Source of the DNA: Arthrobacter sp. Marseille-P9274
GTDB lineage: Bacteria > Actinomycetota > Actinomycetes > Actinomycetales > Micrococcaceae
Direction of reading: 5' to 3'
NCBI RefSeq assembly: GCF_946892675.1
Contig: NZ_CAMPOV010000002.1
Span: 248,001-312,000 of the forward strand
Length of the DNA stretch: 64,000 nucleotides
Notes under the pieces: model-generated
Databases searched by the model: none
Told to the model about the DNA's origin: nothing
What the model saw: the letters and a program-made list of their open reading frames with translations, nothing else
In this document: positions 33,472-42,068 of the stretch, in pieces
How positions within the stretch are numbered: position 1 is the first letter of the stretch
Layout of the letters: the number at the start of each line of letters is the position of its first letter
Program-made: the position numbers and the translations under genes

Positions 33472-34902
33472 ATGAGGACATTGCTCGGCACCTTGGTACT
33501 GGCCGTGGCGGCGCTGTTGGCGCCCGCGGCCGCGGCATTGGCGGACACGCCCACGGATGTCGTCGTCGAGGACAAGGCCGGCGTCCTGGACCTCAATACG
33601 CTCCGGCCAGCCGTAGAGGACATCGAGTTCTACGAGCCCACCAAGGTCGCCATCTATACCTACCGCGGTTCGGCATCGGACAACCTGAACGAAGAAGTCC
33701 TGCGCTTCGCATGCTCGGAGCATCCCGAGTGGATCAGCCAGGACGGGCAGAAGTGGGCGGACGGGTTGTACATCTTCGCGCTGGACCCCGAGGGCAGGCA
33801 GGTCGGCACGTATATGGGCGAGGACCGCAAGGTTTCCCTCGACCAGCAGGCAGATATCCAGGACGTCACCAAGGACCTCTTCCGCGAGGCGCAGTGGACC
33901 GACGGAACCATCGCCGGAGTCCGGCGCGGCGCCGAGCTGATCAACCGGCCGTGGTACCGATCCGGCTGGTTCATCGGCGGAAGCATCGCTGCCGGGGTTG
34001 TGGCGCTTGGCGGCGCCGGAACGTGGATCGGAGTACGACGCCGGAACCGGGCACGCGGACGCAGCGAACGTGAGCGCGGCAACCGGAGCTATGCCAACGT
34101 CACCATGGACCTCGAGGCTACGGAGGTCAACGCCCGCACCATCCCACCGTCGTCCGAGTTCGGCGCGCTGGTCCTGGAGAAATACCGCGGGTTCATGGCG
34201 CGGTACAAGGACGTCAGCAAGCTCAACCAGCAGGTCCATTCCCTGGCCGACAGGGACTTCTCGTCCGGCAAGAACGTCAGGCTGGCCGCTCAGTACGCCG
34301 ATGCGGCCGCGGAGCTGGACACGCTGGACGACGTCATCGCTGATTCCAACACCTTCCTGAACCTCGCCTCCGGCTGGCCCAGGGCCTGGGACCGGCAGCT
34401 CTCACCGCTCCGCGATGACTTGGACAGCCTGGACCAGATGCTCACGGGGCCCAAGGCGGCCGGAAAGTCCGCCACCGCGGCAGCGCTGCTGTCCTTCCGC
34501 GACGCCACCCGGGACGACTTCCAGCGCTGGGCCGCAGAGCTTGAATCGGGAACAACGACGCCGGATACAGCCCTGCGCGGTCTTCGCACCGTCCGCGAGG
34601 AGTTCACCGACCTGCTCAGGCAGCACTCCAAGACGGTCATCGACGAGTCCGCCAAGAATCAGAAGGAAGCCGACCTGATGCGGCACGACATGGACACAGA
34701 GTTCAGCCGCGGCGGCCGCAGTCGCTCGAGCATCCTGGACTCGGTCTACCCCGCCTCGCTCTTCTACTCCGTGAGCTCCTTCAACACCGGCTTCAGCGCG
34801 GGACAAACCAGCATCGAGTCGGCCCGCAGCGAATCGAGCAGCACCGGCTATGGCAGCAGCGGCGGCAGCTTCTCCGGATCCGGCAGCTCGTCGAGTTTCT
34901 GA
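33472..34902 (+). CDS. DUF5129 (TPM-like) membrane-anchored protein
   Basis: A 476-residue exported protein with a signal peptide (MRTLLGTLVLAVAALLAPAAAALA), a TPM-like extracellular domain (about 25-165; DVVVEDKAGVLDLNTLRPAVEDI), one membrane helix (about 178-197, GWFIGGSIAAGVVALGG), a helical cytoplasmic part and a Ser/Gly-rich tail. It matches the actinobacterial DUF5129 family, of unknown function; similar domains may act in membrane quality control. I start at 33472 where GGGGG precedes the ATG; 14 earlier codons have no support. Confidence 0.85.
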   Translation: MRTLLGTLVLAVAALLAPAAAALADTPTDVVVEDKAGVLDLNTLRPAVEDIEFYEPTKVAIYTYRGSASDNLNEEVLRFACSEHPEWISQDGQKWADGLYIFALDPEGRQVGTYMGEDRKVSLDQQADIQDVTKDLFREAQWTDGTIAGVRRGAELINRPWYRSGWFIGGSIAAGVVALGGAGTWIGVRRRNRARGRSERERGNRSYANVTMDLEATEVNARTIPPSSEFGALVLEKYRGFMARYKDVSKLNQQVHSLADRDFSSGKNVRLAAQYADAAAELDTLDDVIADSNTFLNLASGWPRAWDRQLSPLRDDLDSLDQMLTGPKAAGKSATAAALLSFRDATRDDFQRWAAELESGTTTPDTALRGLRTVREEFTDLLRQHSKTVIDESAKNQKEADLMRHDMDTEFSRGGRSRSSILDSVYPASLFYSVSSFNTGFSAGQTSIESARSESSSTGYGSSGGSFSGSGSSSSF

Positions 34903-35046
34903 CCGGCAGCCCTGCCCGGCGGTCCCGGCGCCGGTTCCTCCCGCTCTCCGCCTCGTCGCGGGAGCAGAGTATTCTCGGTTCATACCCTTGACCGAGTAGA
35001 CCTGCACGGACGCACCCGTCCTTACCAGAGAGACAATCTATCCCCC

Positions 35047-35979
35047 ATGTCCCCCTCCACGAAGACCAAGTCCGCCGCCTCCCGGAGCAAGTGGTCCAAG
35101 CTGCTCTGGGTCATTCCCGCCATCCTGGTGGGACTGTTCCTGGTCGTCCTTGCCGCCAAGGGACTGCGCGGGCTGCCGGCCGTCCAGCAATTCCTCACCG
35201 ATTACCCGGGCCACTCCGATCTCCCCGAGGGCGCGCCGGTGGGCTTCCCCGCCTGGCTGGCCTGGCAGCACTTCCTGAACGCACTGCTGATCCTGCTGAT
35301 CATCCGCTCCGGCTGGCAGGTCCGCACCGTGACCCGGCCACCGGGCTACTGGACGCGCAACAACCGAGGCTTGATCAAGACCAAGAATCCGCCGACCAAG
35401 ATGAGCCTGCACCTCTGGTTCCATCTCAGCCTGGACGTGCTCTGGGTGCTGAACGGCCTGGTCTTCTACGTCCTGCTCTTCGCCACCGGACAGTGGACCC
35501 GCGTGGTCCCGACCAGCTGGGACGTCTTCCCCAACGCCGCCTCGGCCGCCTTGCAGTACGCGTCGTTGGACTGGCCGCTGGAGAACGGCTGGGTCAACTA
35601 CAACGCCCTACAGCTGCTGACCTACTTCATCACGATCTTCGTCGCGGCGCCGCTGGCCATCATCACCGGGCTGCGGATGTCCTCGGCGTGGCCCAAGCAG
35701 GCCGGGATCAACAAGGCCTACCCGATCGAGCTGGCCCGTGCCGTGCACCTGCCGGTCATGTTCTACTTCGTCGCCTTCATCATCGTCCACGTCACGCTGG
35801 TGCTCACCACCGGTGCCCTGCGCAACCTCAACCACATGTACGCGGCGCGCGACGACGGCGGCTGGCTCGGCTTCTGGATTTTCGCGGCGTCCCTAGTCGT
35901 CATGGCGGGCGCCTGGATCGCCGCCAGGCCCATCCTCCTGCGGCCCGTCGCCGCCCTGATGGGCAAGCTCAGCCGCTGA
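35047..35979 (+). CDS. cytochrome b561 / b-type cytochrome domain membrane protein
   Basis: A 310-residue membrane protein with about five hydrophobic segments. Histidines at WQHFLNALL, LWFHLSLD, RAVHLPVM and IIVHVTLV lie inside helices and fit two b-haems. It resembles the cytochrome b/b6 domain of formate-dehydrogenase or thiosulfate-reductase type proteins. No partner dehydrogenase is adjacent, so the electron donor is unknown. Confidence 0.8.
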   Translation: MSPSTKTKSAASRSKWSKLLWVIPAILVGLFLVVLAAKGLRGLPAVQQFLTDYPGHSDLPEGAPVGFPAWLAWQHFLNALLILLIIRSGWQVRTVTRPPGYWTRNNRGLIKTKNPPTKMSLHLWFHLSLDVLWVLNGLVFYVLLFATGQWTRVVPTSWDVFPNAASAALQYASLDWPLENGWVNYNALQLLTYFITIFVAAPLAIITGLRMSSAWPKQAGINKAYPIELARAVHLPVMFYFVAFIIVHVTLVLTTGALRNLNHMYAARDDGGWLGFWIFAASLVVMAGAWIAARPILLRPVAALMGKLSR

Positions 35980-36001
35980 CACCCCGACTGGAAGGACCAC
36001 C

Positions 36002-36997
36002 ATGGCCAGCCCACCCTGCGCGGAACTGCACCTCCATATCGAGGGGACGCTCGAGCCCGAGCTGATCTTCGACCTAGCGGAACGCAATGGCATTGCGCTG
36101 CCCTACGCGGACCTCGAGGAACTCCGGGCCCAGTACGAGTTCACGGATCTGCAGTCCTTCCTCGACCTGTACTACCGCAACATGGAGGTGCTGCGGACCG
36201 AGGCGGACTTTGCGGACATGACCCGGGCCTACCTGCGGCGGGCCGCTGCAGCCGGGGTCCGGCATGCCGAGATCATGATGGACCCGCAGGCCCACCTCGC
36301 GCGCGGCGTCGGGCTGGAAACCTGCGTTAACGGGGTTGCCTCCGCCCTGGCGGAGAGCGAGTCAGAGTTCGGTATCAGCACCGGGCTGATCGCGGCGTTC
36401 CTGCGGGACCGACCCGCCGAGGAAGCCCTGGAGGTCCTGGAACGGCTCCTCGACATGGATGCGCCGGTCATCGGCATCGGACTGGACTCGGCCGAGGTCG
36501 GCCACCCGCCGAGCGGTTTCGTGGACCTGTACCAGCGCGCCCGGGCGGCCGGGCTCCGCCGTATCGCGCACGCCGGCGAAGAGGGCCCGCCCGAGTACAT
36601 CACCGAGGCCCTGGACCTGCTCGGCGCGGAGCGGATCGATCATGGCATCCGGTGTATGGAGGATGATGAGCTGGTGCAGCGCCTCGCTGCAGAGCAGGTT
36701 CCGCTGACCGTCTGCCCGCTCTCGAATGTCCGGCTCCGCGCCGTGGACACGCTCAAGGACCACCCGCTGCCGGCCATGCTCGCCCGCGGCCTGAACGTGT
36801 GCGTGAACTCCGATGATCCGGCCTATTTCGGCGGCTACGTGGACGAGAACTTCGCGCAGCTGGGCCAGGCCTTCGCCTTCTCCACTGACGACCTCGCGCA
36901 GCTGGCGGCCAACTCCATCCGGTCAGCGTTCATTGATGGGGAACGCCGGTCCGCCCTGCTCGCCGACGTCGACTCCTGGCGTGCCGCCCAACCGTAA
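36002..36997 (+). CDS. adenine deaminase (adenosine-deaminase family)
   Basis: A 331-residue zinc TIM-barrel deaminase: HLHIEGTLEP (metal HxH, about 10-19), HAGEEG, RIDHGIRC, CPLSN and NSDDPAYFGGY. GLDSAEVGHPPSGF is characteristic of the adenine-deaminase branch (adenine to hypoxanthine, purine salvage). A GGAAGGA site precedes the ATG. It is not part of the catabolic clusters. Confidence 0.92.
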   Translation: MASPPCAELHLHIEGTLEPELIFDLAERNGIALPYADLEELRAQYEFTDLQSFLDLYYRNMEVLRTEADFADMTRAYLRRAAAAGVRHAEIMMDPQAHLARGVGLETCVNGVASALAESESEFGISTGLIAAFLRDRPAEEALEVLERLLDMDAPVIGIGLDSAEVGHPPSGFVDLYQRARAAGLRRIAHAGEEGPPEYITEALDLLGAERIDHGIRCMEDDELVQRLAAEQVPLTVCPLSNVRLRAVDTLKDHPLPAMLARGLNVCVNSDDPAYFGGYVDENFAQLGQAFAFSTDDLAQLAANSIRSAFIDGERRSALLADVDSWRAAQP

Positions 36998-37076
36998 TCC
37001 GTACGCGGACGGAGCCCCGTCGTCGTTGCTTCCCTATACCTTCGGGCAGCTCGCCGGCAGCCTCCCCTGACCGGCT

Positions 37077-37133
37077 AAAAAACAACGGCGGGATTCGGGC
37101 AGGTTTCACAACCCGCCCAAAATCCCGCCGTTG
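37077..37133 (-). terminator. terminator downstream of the cold-shock gene
   Basis: Outer arms 37083-37095 and 37121-37133 pair perfectly (13 bp) and an inner stem GGGC-A-GGTT pairs with AACC-C-GCCC. Read on the minus strand, the stem is followed by six T. It also separates the convergent adenine-deaminase gene. Confidence 0.85.
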
Positions 37134-37150
37134 GCTAGACGCTTATTTGG

Positions 37151-37354
37151 TTAGAGCGGTCGGATATTCTCCGCCTGCGGACCTTTCTGGCCCTGCACGA
37201 CTTCGAATTCCACCTTCTGGTTTTCTTCGAGCGACCTGTACCCACTGCTCGCAATAGCGGAGAAGTGGGCGAACACGTCCGCCGACCCGTCGTCAGGCTG
37301 AATGAAGCCAAAACCCTTTTCAGCGTTGAACCACTTGACGGTGCCTGTTGCCAT
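37151..37354 (-). CDS. cspA: cold-shock protein CspA family
   Basis: A 67-residue single cold-shock domain with the RNA-binding motifs KGFGFI (13-18) and VFAHF (27-31). It binds single-stranded RNA/DNA as a chaperone. AGAGG lies before the ATG. It is a monocistronic gene ending in a strong terminator. Confidence 0.97.
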   Translation of the reverse strand: MATGTVKWFNAEKGFGFIQPDDGSADVFAHFSAIASSGYRSLEENQKVEFEVVQGQKGPQAENIRPL

Positions 37355-37531
37355 TGTTTTTTCCTCTGCGTTTCTTCAACCGACGACAGCCAGGACGGCT
37401 CCCCGGTCTTATCAACCTAGGGGCAGAAGGACGAACTGACAAGGGGTGAAGTGGATGACCCCCTCGCTAACATGGCTTCATGGTGCCTCTGATTCCCCTT
37501 TTGGCCCCCGTCAAGGCGGAACGGATCCGTC

Positions 37532-38437
37532 GTGGCCGCTGAGCCTGCCGTGCCCGAAGCACGTTTTGACCGGGTGGCGGTGATATTCAATCCTGACCCC
37601 TCGCGCATGCCCGTCCACCTCGCGGAGCACCTGCGGGACGAACTCGTTGCCAGGATGCCGTCCGTGCGCGTGGACCTGCTGCCAACCGGCTTTGCCGGCC
37701 ATGCCCGTGAACTGGCTCGTGCCGCCGCCCAGGCTGGCCGCCCGTTGATCGTCTCGGTCAGCGGGGACGGCGGATACAACGAAGTGGTCAACGGCGTCAT
37801 GGACGTGCCGGACAACCAAGCGGTCTGCGCAGTGCTCGCAGCGGGCAACGCCAACGACCACCGACGCAGCACGCGGACCCTGCCGCTCATCGAGGCGATC
37901 CTCCACGGCAGCCTCCGCAAAATGGACCTGCTGCATCTTCAGGCAGCAGCGCCGGAGGCGGTGACGACCCGCTATGCCCATTCGTACATCGGATTCGGGC
38001 TCACTCCGGCGATGGCTATCGCGATCGAAAAGGGTGGAAAGGGCAGGCTGCGCGAACTTATCGCGGTGGCACGGGCCGTCTCCGGGCTAACGCCCTTCGA
38101 GATCGCCCGGTCCGACGGAGCGCACGCGACCTTCGACAGCCTGGTGCTGGCGAACATCCCGCACATGGCCAAGTACGGCAGGCTGAGCCAGTTTGGCGAT
38201 GCCACCGACGGGAAGTTCGAGGTCGTCATGCTGCCCCACTCGGGCACATGGAGGATGGCGCTGATGACACTCCGGGCGGTGACTGTCGGGCTCGGCGTCC
38301 AGCCCAGCGTCCGCCGCTACGACTTTGTGACCGTCGGACCCCTCCCATTGCAGATCGACGGCGAGGTTCTGCACCTGCCGGAAGGGACCGCGGTCCAGGT
38401 CAGGATCGCGCCGGGCGCCCTGACTGTCATCGGGTAG
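37532..38437 (+). CDS. diacylglycerol-kinase-family lipid kinase
   Basis: A 301-residue protein of the DAGK catalytic-domain family. VSVSGDGGYNEVVNG (74-88) replaces the classical GGDGT but keeps the Asp-Gly and Asn-Glu pattern, and AAGNANDHRR corresponds to GTGNDFAR. It would phosphorylate diacylglycerol or another membrane lipid. The start is a GTG at 37532 with a weak AAGGCGG site. Confidence 0.85.
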   Translation: MAAEPAVPEARFDRVAVIFNPDPSRMPVHLAEHLRDELVARMPSVRVDLLPTGFAGHARELARAAAQAGRPLIVSVSGDGGYNEVVNGVMDVPDNQAVCAVLAAGNANDHRRSTRTLPLIEAILHGSLRKMDLLHLQAAAPEAVTTRYAHSYIGFGLTPAMAIAIEKGGKGRLRELIAVARAVSGLTPFEIARSDGAHATFDSLVLANIPHMAKYGRLSQFGDATDGKFEVVMLPHSGTWRMALMTLRAVTVGLGVQPSVRRYDFVTVGPLPLQIDGEVLHLPEGTAVQVRIAPGALTVIG

Positions 38438-38590
38438 CGAAGCCTCGGCCGCACCTCCCGCCGGGGCGCCTAAGCCGCCAATGGCCATCCGGCTCTGGCG
38501 CGCTGGATGGGCCGGGAGTAACCTCAACGGAGGGCCCTCCGATTCGCTTCAAGGACCGCAGGGGCATCCCGGCAGTTTCGAGGTACTCCC

Positions 38591-39697
38591 ATGGACACTC
38601 CCGCATCTTCATCCCCCGCGGACGTCGAGAGGCCGAAACCGCCGCCGCCTAAGGAGCCCAACGCAATCGCCGCCGGCTACCTGGCCCTGGCCGGGGCGAT
38701 GCGCAGCGGCGGGCTGCTGCGCCGCCGGCGCGGCTACTACATCACGCTTTTCTCGGTGCTGATGCTTTCCCTGGCCGGTGCCTGGACCGGCTTCGCGCTG
38801 CTGGGCAGCAGCTGGTTCCAACTGCTGATCGCCGCGGGCCTCGGCATCCTATTCACGCAATTCAGCTTCCTGGCCCACGAGGCCGCGCACCGCCAGATCT
38901 TCGCGTCGAAACGCGTCAATGAATGGGCCGCACGGATCGTCGGCACCGGACTGGTCGGGATCAGCTACTCCATGTGGCAGCAGAAGCACACGCGGCATCA
39001 CGGTTTCCCCAACCACGTGGACAAAGATCCAGACATCCACACCGGCGCCGTCGCCTTCCATCCGGACGCTGCCGCCGGCCGGCGCGGGTTTATGGTCCTG
39101 GTGACCCGATGCCAGGGTTACCTCCTGTTTCCGCTGCTGCTCTTCCTCGGTTTCAGCCTGTACCTGGATTCGATCAAATTCCTTGTCAGGCGCGGAAACA
39201 TCGACCGCCGCTGGGTCGAACTCCCGCTTCTGACCGCCCGCTTCGCGCTGATGCTCGGGGTCGTGTTCTGGTTTTTGCCGATCGGCATGGCCTTGGCCTT
39301 CATCGGCGTCCAGGTCGCCGTCTTCGGGTTCTATATGGGGGCGCCCTTCGCCCCAAATCACAAGGGCATGCCCATCTATCCCCGCTCCAGCAAGCCGGAC
39401 TTCGTGACGCGGCAGGTCACCGCTTCCCGCAACATCCGCGGCGGCGTCTTCATGGACCTGCTCATGGGAGGACTGAACCGCCAGACCGAGCACCATCTGT
39501 TCCCGGACATGCCCCGCCCGTCCCTTCGCAAGGCGGCACCGCTGGTCCGGCAGTACTGTCGGAAGAATGGCATAACGTATACGGAGACGGGGCTGTTCTC
39601 GTCCTATGCCACGATCCTTCGCTACCTTAACAGCGTCGGCATAGCGGCGGTCGACCCGTTCCATTGCCCGGTTGCAGACATTTACCGGCCGCGGTGA
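38591..39697 (+). CDS. fatty-acid desaturase
   Basis: A 368-residue integral-membrane di-iron desaturase with the three histidine boxes HEAAH (about 97), KHTRHH (about 132) and RQTEHHLFPD (about 297). Four hydrophobic stretches flank them. It introduces a double bond into membrane acyl lipids. The Pro-rich N-terminus (1-25) is cytoplasmic. Confidence 0.93.
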   Translation: MDTPASSSPADVERPKPPPPKEPNAIAAGYLALAGAMRSGGLLRRRRGYYITLFSVLMLSLAGAWTGFALLGSSWFQLLIAAGLGILFTQFSFLAHEAAHRQIFASKRVNEWAARIVGTGLVGISYSMWQQKHTRHHGFPNHVDKDPDIHTGAVAFHPDAAAGRRGFMVLVTRCQGYLLFPLLLFLGFSLYLDSIKFLVRRGNIDRRWVELPLLTARFALMLGVVFWFLPIGMALAFIGVQVAVFGFYMGAPFAPNHKGMPIYPRSSKPDFVTRQVTASRNIRGGVFMDLLMGGLNRQTEHHLFPDMPRPSLRKAAPLVRQYCRKNGITYTETGLFSSYATILRYLNSVGIAAVDPFHCPVADIYRPR

Positions 39698-39732
39698 TTT
39701 GCCAGAGCGGTTCTCCTGTGAAAGGAAGCAGC

Positions 39733-40371
39733 ATGACAGATATAACCATCCTCGGGGCCGGCAATATGGCCAGGGCGATCGCCCTGCGGGCGGTCGCCGC
39801 CGGCAGGAACGTCCAGATCCTGGACCGCACACCGGAGAAGGCGGCCAAGCTTGCCGCCGAACTGGGTCCCGATGCCAGCAGCGGCGGGCTGGACGAAACT
39901 CCCGGCGGCAACATCGTGGTCTTCGCCCTCTACTTCGATCCGGCCCGGGAGGTCGCTTCCAGGCTTGGGGACTCCCTGGACAACAAGGTCGTGGTGGACA
40001 TCAGCAACCCGATCAACACGGCGACGTTCGACTCGCTCGTCGTCGAACCCGGCACCTCCGCCGCCGAGGAGATGGCGAAGCTACTGCCCAAGGCCCAAGT
40101 CGTCAAGGCCTTCAACACCACCTTCGCCGGCCCGCTGGCGGAAGGGAGCCTGAACGGCAAGCCCCTGGATGTCTTCATTGCCGGCGACTCCGAGGACGCC
40201 CGTAACCAGGTGGCGGCTTTCGTGTCCGACGCTGGCCTGCGGCCGCTGCAGGTCGGGGCGCTGCGGCACGCCCGCGAGCTCGAGGGATTCCAGCTGCTGG
40301 TGATGGCTCTGCAGGCAAATCCGGCGTACGACACCTTCAACTGGGGCACCGCCCTGAAGGTCATCGACTAA
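39733..40371 (+). CDS. NADP(H):F420-type oxidoreductase (Rossmann)
   Basis: A 212-residue Rossmann protein of the F420-dependent NADP oxidoreductase family: ITILGAGNMARAIALRAVAAG (4-24), VVDISNP near 92 and KAFNTTF near 128. Family members shuttle hydride between F420 and NADP or reduce related substrates; presence of F420-type partners (LLM, PNPOx) nearby fits but does not prove this. AAAGGA precedes the ATG at 39733. Confidence 0.85.
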   Translation: MTDITILGAGNMARAIALRAVAAGRNVQILDRTPEKAAKLAAELGPDASSGGLDETPGGNIVVFALYFDPAREVASRLGDSLDNKVVVDISNPINTATFDSLVVEPGTSAAEEMAKLLPKAQVVKAFNTTFAGPLAEGSLNGKPLDVFIAGDSEDARNQVAAFVSDAGLRPLQVGALRHARELEGFQLLVMALQANPAYDTFNWGTALKVID

Positions 40372-40386
40372 GCGCCCAACGCGTAC

Positions 40387-40434
40387 GACGCCGGCACCCG
40401 GGTAAGTTGCGTGACTTGCCCGGGTGCCGGCGTC
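40387..40434. terminator. bidirectional hairpin between convergent genes
   Basis: Arms 40387-40402 and 40419-40434 pair over 16 positions, extended inward by TAAGT/ACTTG with one mismatch. It lies between a plus gene ending at 40371 and a minus gene ending at 40466. T runs are weak on both sides. Confidence 0.65.
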
Positions 40435-40465
40435 GGTTATCCGGCGTTCCTCTGCCGGCTCAGGC

Positions 40466-41508
40466 TCAGAAGCCGTGCGGGACGATGACCGCCCGGCCGG
40501 AGAGCCGGCCTGACTCGAGCCGGCGGTAGGCTTCAAGCCCGTCATCCAGGGAGAACTGCTCGACCTCCGGCGTGATCTGGCCGGCCTTGTACATGTCGAC
40601 GACCTCATGCAGGTCCTCGATGGTGCCCCAGTACGTGTTGGTGAGCTGCGATTCGTAGGGCGTGGTGAAGAAGCTCCACTCGTAGCTGCCGCCGGCGATG
40701 CCCACGACGGTGAGCTTGGACTGCTTGGCCATCACGGCTGCCGCGGTCTTGATCGTGGGGCGACGCCGACGAAGTCGAAGGCGGCGTCGACGCCGCGGCC
40801 GTCGGTCAGCTCGCGGATCCGCTCCGTCTGGCCGTCGCCGCCGGGGACCGTGATGGCGCCGGCCGCCTCCGCCGTGCGCATGGCGTCTTCCTTCATGTCG
40901 GTGGCGATGACCGTGGCTCCGGAGAGTGCCTTCAGGATCTGCACTGCGATCTGGCCGAGGCGGCCGAGCCCGATGACCAAGGCGTACTTGCCGCCGCCGT
41001 TGAGGTACGGGAGGGCCTGCTTGATGGCGTGGTACGGGGTGAGCCCCGCGTCGGAGAGCGGCGCGGCCGCGATCGGGTCGGCGTCGCCGAGAGGCACCAG
41101 GTTCCGGGCCGGAACCGCGACGTACTCGGCCATCCCGCCGTCGCGTCCGAGGCCTACGCCCAGGTAGGGCATCGTGGCGGCGTTCTCGCAGTAGGTGTCC
41201 TGGCCGCGCGAGCAGGCCTTGCAGCGCCCGCAGCCGACCGGCCCGTAGACCAGGCAGGCGTCGCCCGGCCGGACGCCGGTCACGCCGTCGCCGAGTTCCT
41301 CCACCCAGCCGGAGTTCTCGTGGCCTAGCGTGAACGGCGGCGGGACCGCGCCAGGGGTGTCCTTCGCGAAGGTGTAGACGGCCACATCGGAGTGGCAGGC
41401 ACCGGCGCCGGCCACCTTGAGCAGGACCTCGCCCGGCCCCGGCGTGGGCACTTCGACATCCTTGAGTACGGGGAACTTCTGCCAGTCTTCGAACACGATC
41501 GCGCGCAT
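40466..41508 (-). pseudogene. zinc-dependent alcohol dehydrogenase with a -1 frameshift
   Basis: From the ATG at 41508 the frame encodes a medium-chain alcohol dehydrogenase: catalytic Zn ligands in GACHSD and GHENSG, structural Zn in CGRCKACSRGQDTYC, the NAD fold GLGRLGQIAVQ and ...AAFDFVGVAP. At the C run on the minus strand (GGGG at 40757-40760 on plus) one base is missing; the downstream frame continues TIKTAAAVMAKQSKLTVVGIAGG to PHGF. Restored length is about 347 residues, normal for the family. It probably served the oxidation of a secondary alcohol to the ketone used by the Baeyer-Villiger enzyme. Sequencing error and real lesion are both possible. Confidence 0.88.
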
Positions 41509-41624
41509 GAATGCCTCTTCCGTTCCAGATTTTCGGCTGATGCACTTCCGACGGTATTAGCCCGCGGCAGTCCATGTCAGCCTCTTCGCCGGATTGCTCC
41601 CCCGCAGACCCAGCGGCCGTGCCG

Positions 41625-42047
41625 CTAAGCTGTGGGGGCCGACGTGGCATGGAAGGCGAGCAGGCGGTAACCGCCGTCATCTCCGGTCCAGAGCGTGGTG
41701 GTGCGGGTGCGCAGCCTCCTGGCCTGGCCGCCCTTGACCAGGTCGATCAGCATCGTGCCCGTGGCCCAGACCGTGCCGCCCAGCGGCTCCACGCGCTCCA
41801 GGCGGTGCTCGATCGCGCTGTAAGTGACGACGCCGGATCCGACCAGCGCCAGCAGGCCGGCGAGCGTGTCCCGCCGGCCCGTGGAGTGGACGTAGTCCAG
41901 GCGCGGATCACACAGTGCGGCGAGGCCGTGCGGGTCGCCGGCAATCATCCGCCGGAGGCGTTCGGCTTCGGCCGCCTCTATCGCTTCGCGAACGACGGCG
42001 GCGCCTCCGGCGGCGGGCGCGGTTTCCGGGCGGTCCGGGGTCGCCAT
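41625..42047 (-). CDS. NTF2-like (nuclear transport factor 2 family) protein
   Basis: A 140-residue DUF4440/NTF2-like protein: an N-terminal helical part (AIEAAEAERLRRMIAGDPHGLAALCDPRLDYVHSTGR) followed by a sheet (VWATGTMLIDL, LRTRTTTLWTGDDGGYRLLAFH). The ATG has a strong AGGAGG. It lies 21 bases after the esterase gene in the Baeyer-Villiger operon. Its role there is unknown, possibly binding a small ketone or ester. Confidence 0.8.
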   Translation of the reverse strand: MATPDRPETAPAAGGAAVVREAIEAAEAERLRRMIAGDPHGLAALCDPRLDYVHSTGRRDTLAGLLALVGSGVVTYSAIEHRLERVEPLGGTVWATGTMLIDLVKGGQARRLRTRTTTLWTGDDGGYRLLAFHATSAPTA

Positions 42048-42068
42048 GCAGTCCTCCTGAACCGTCCG

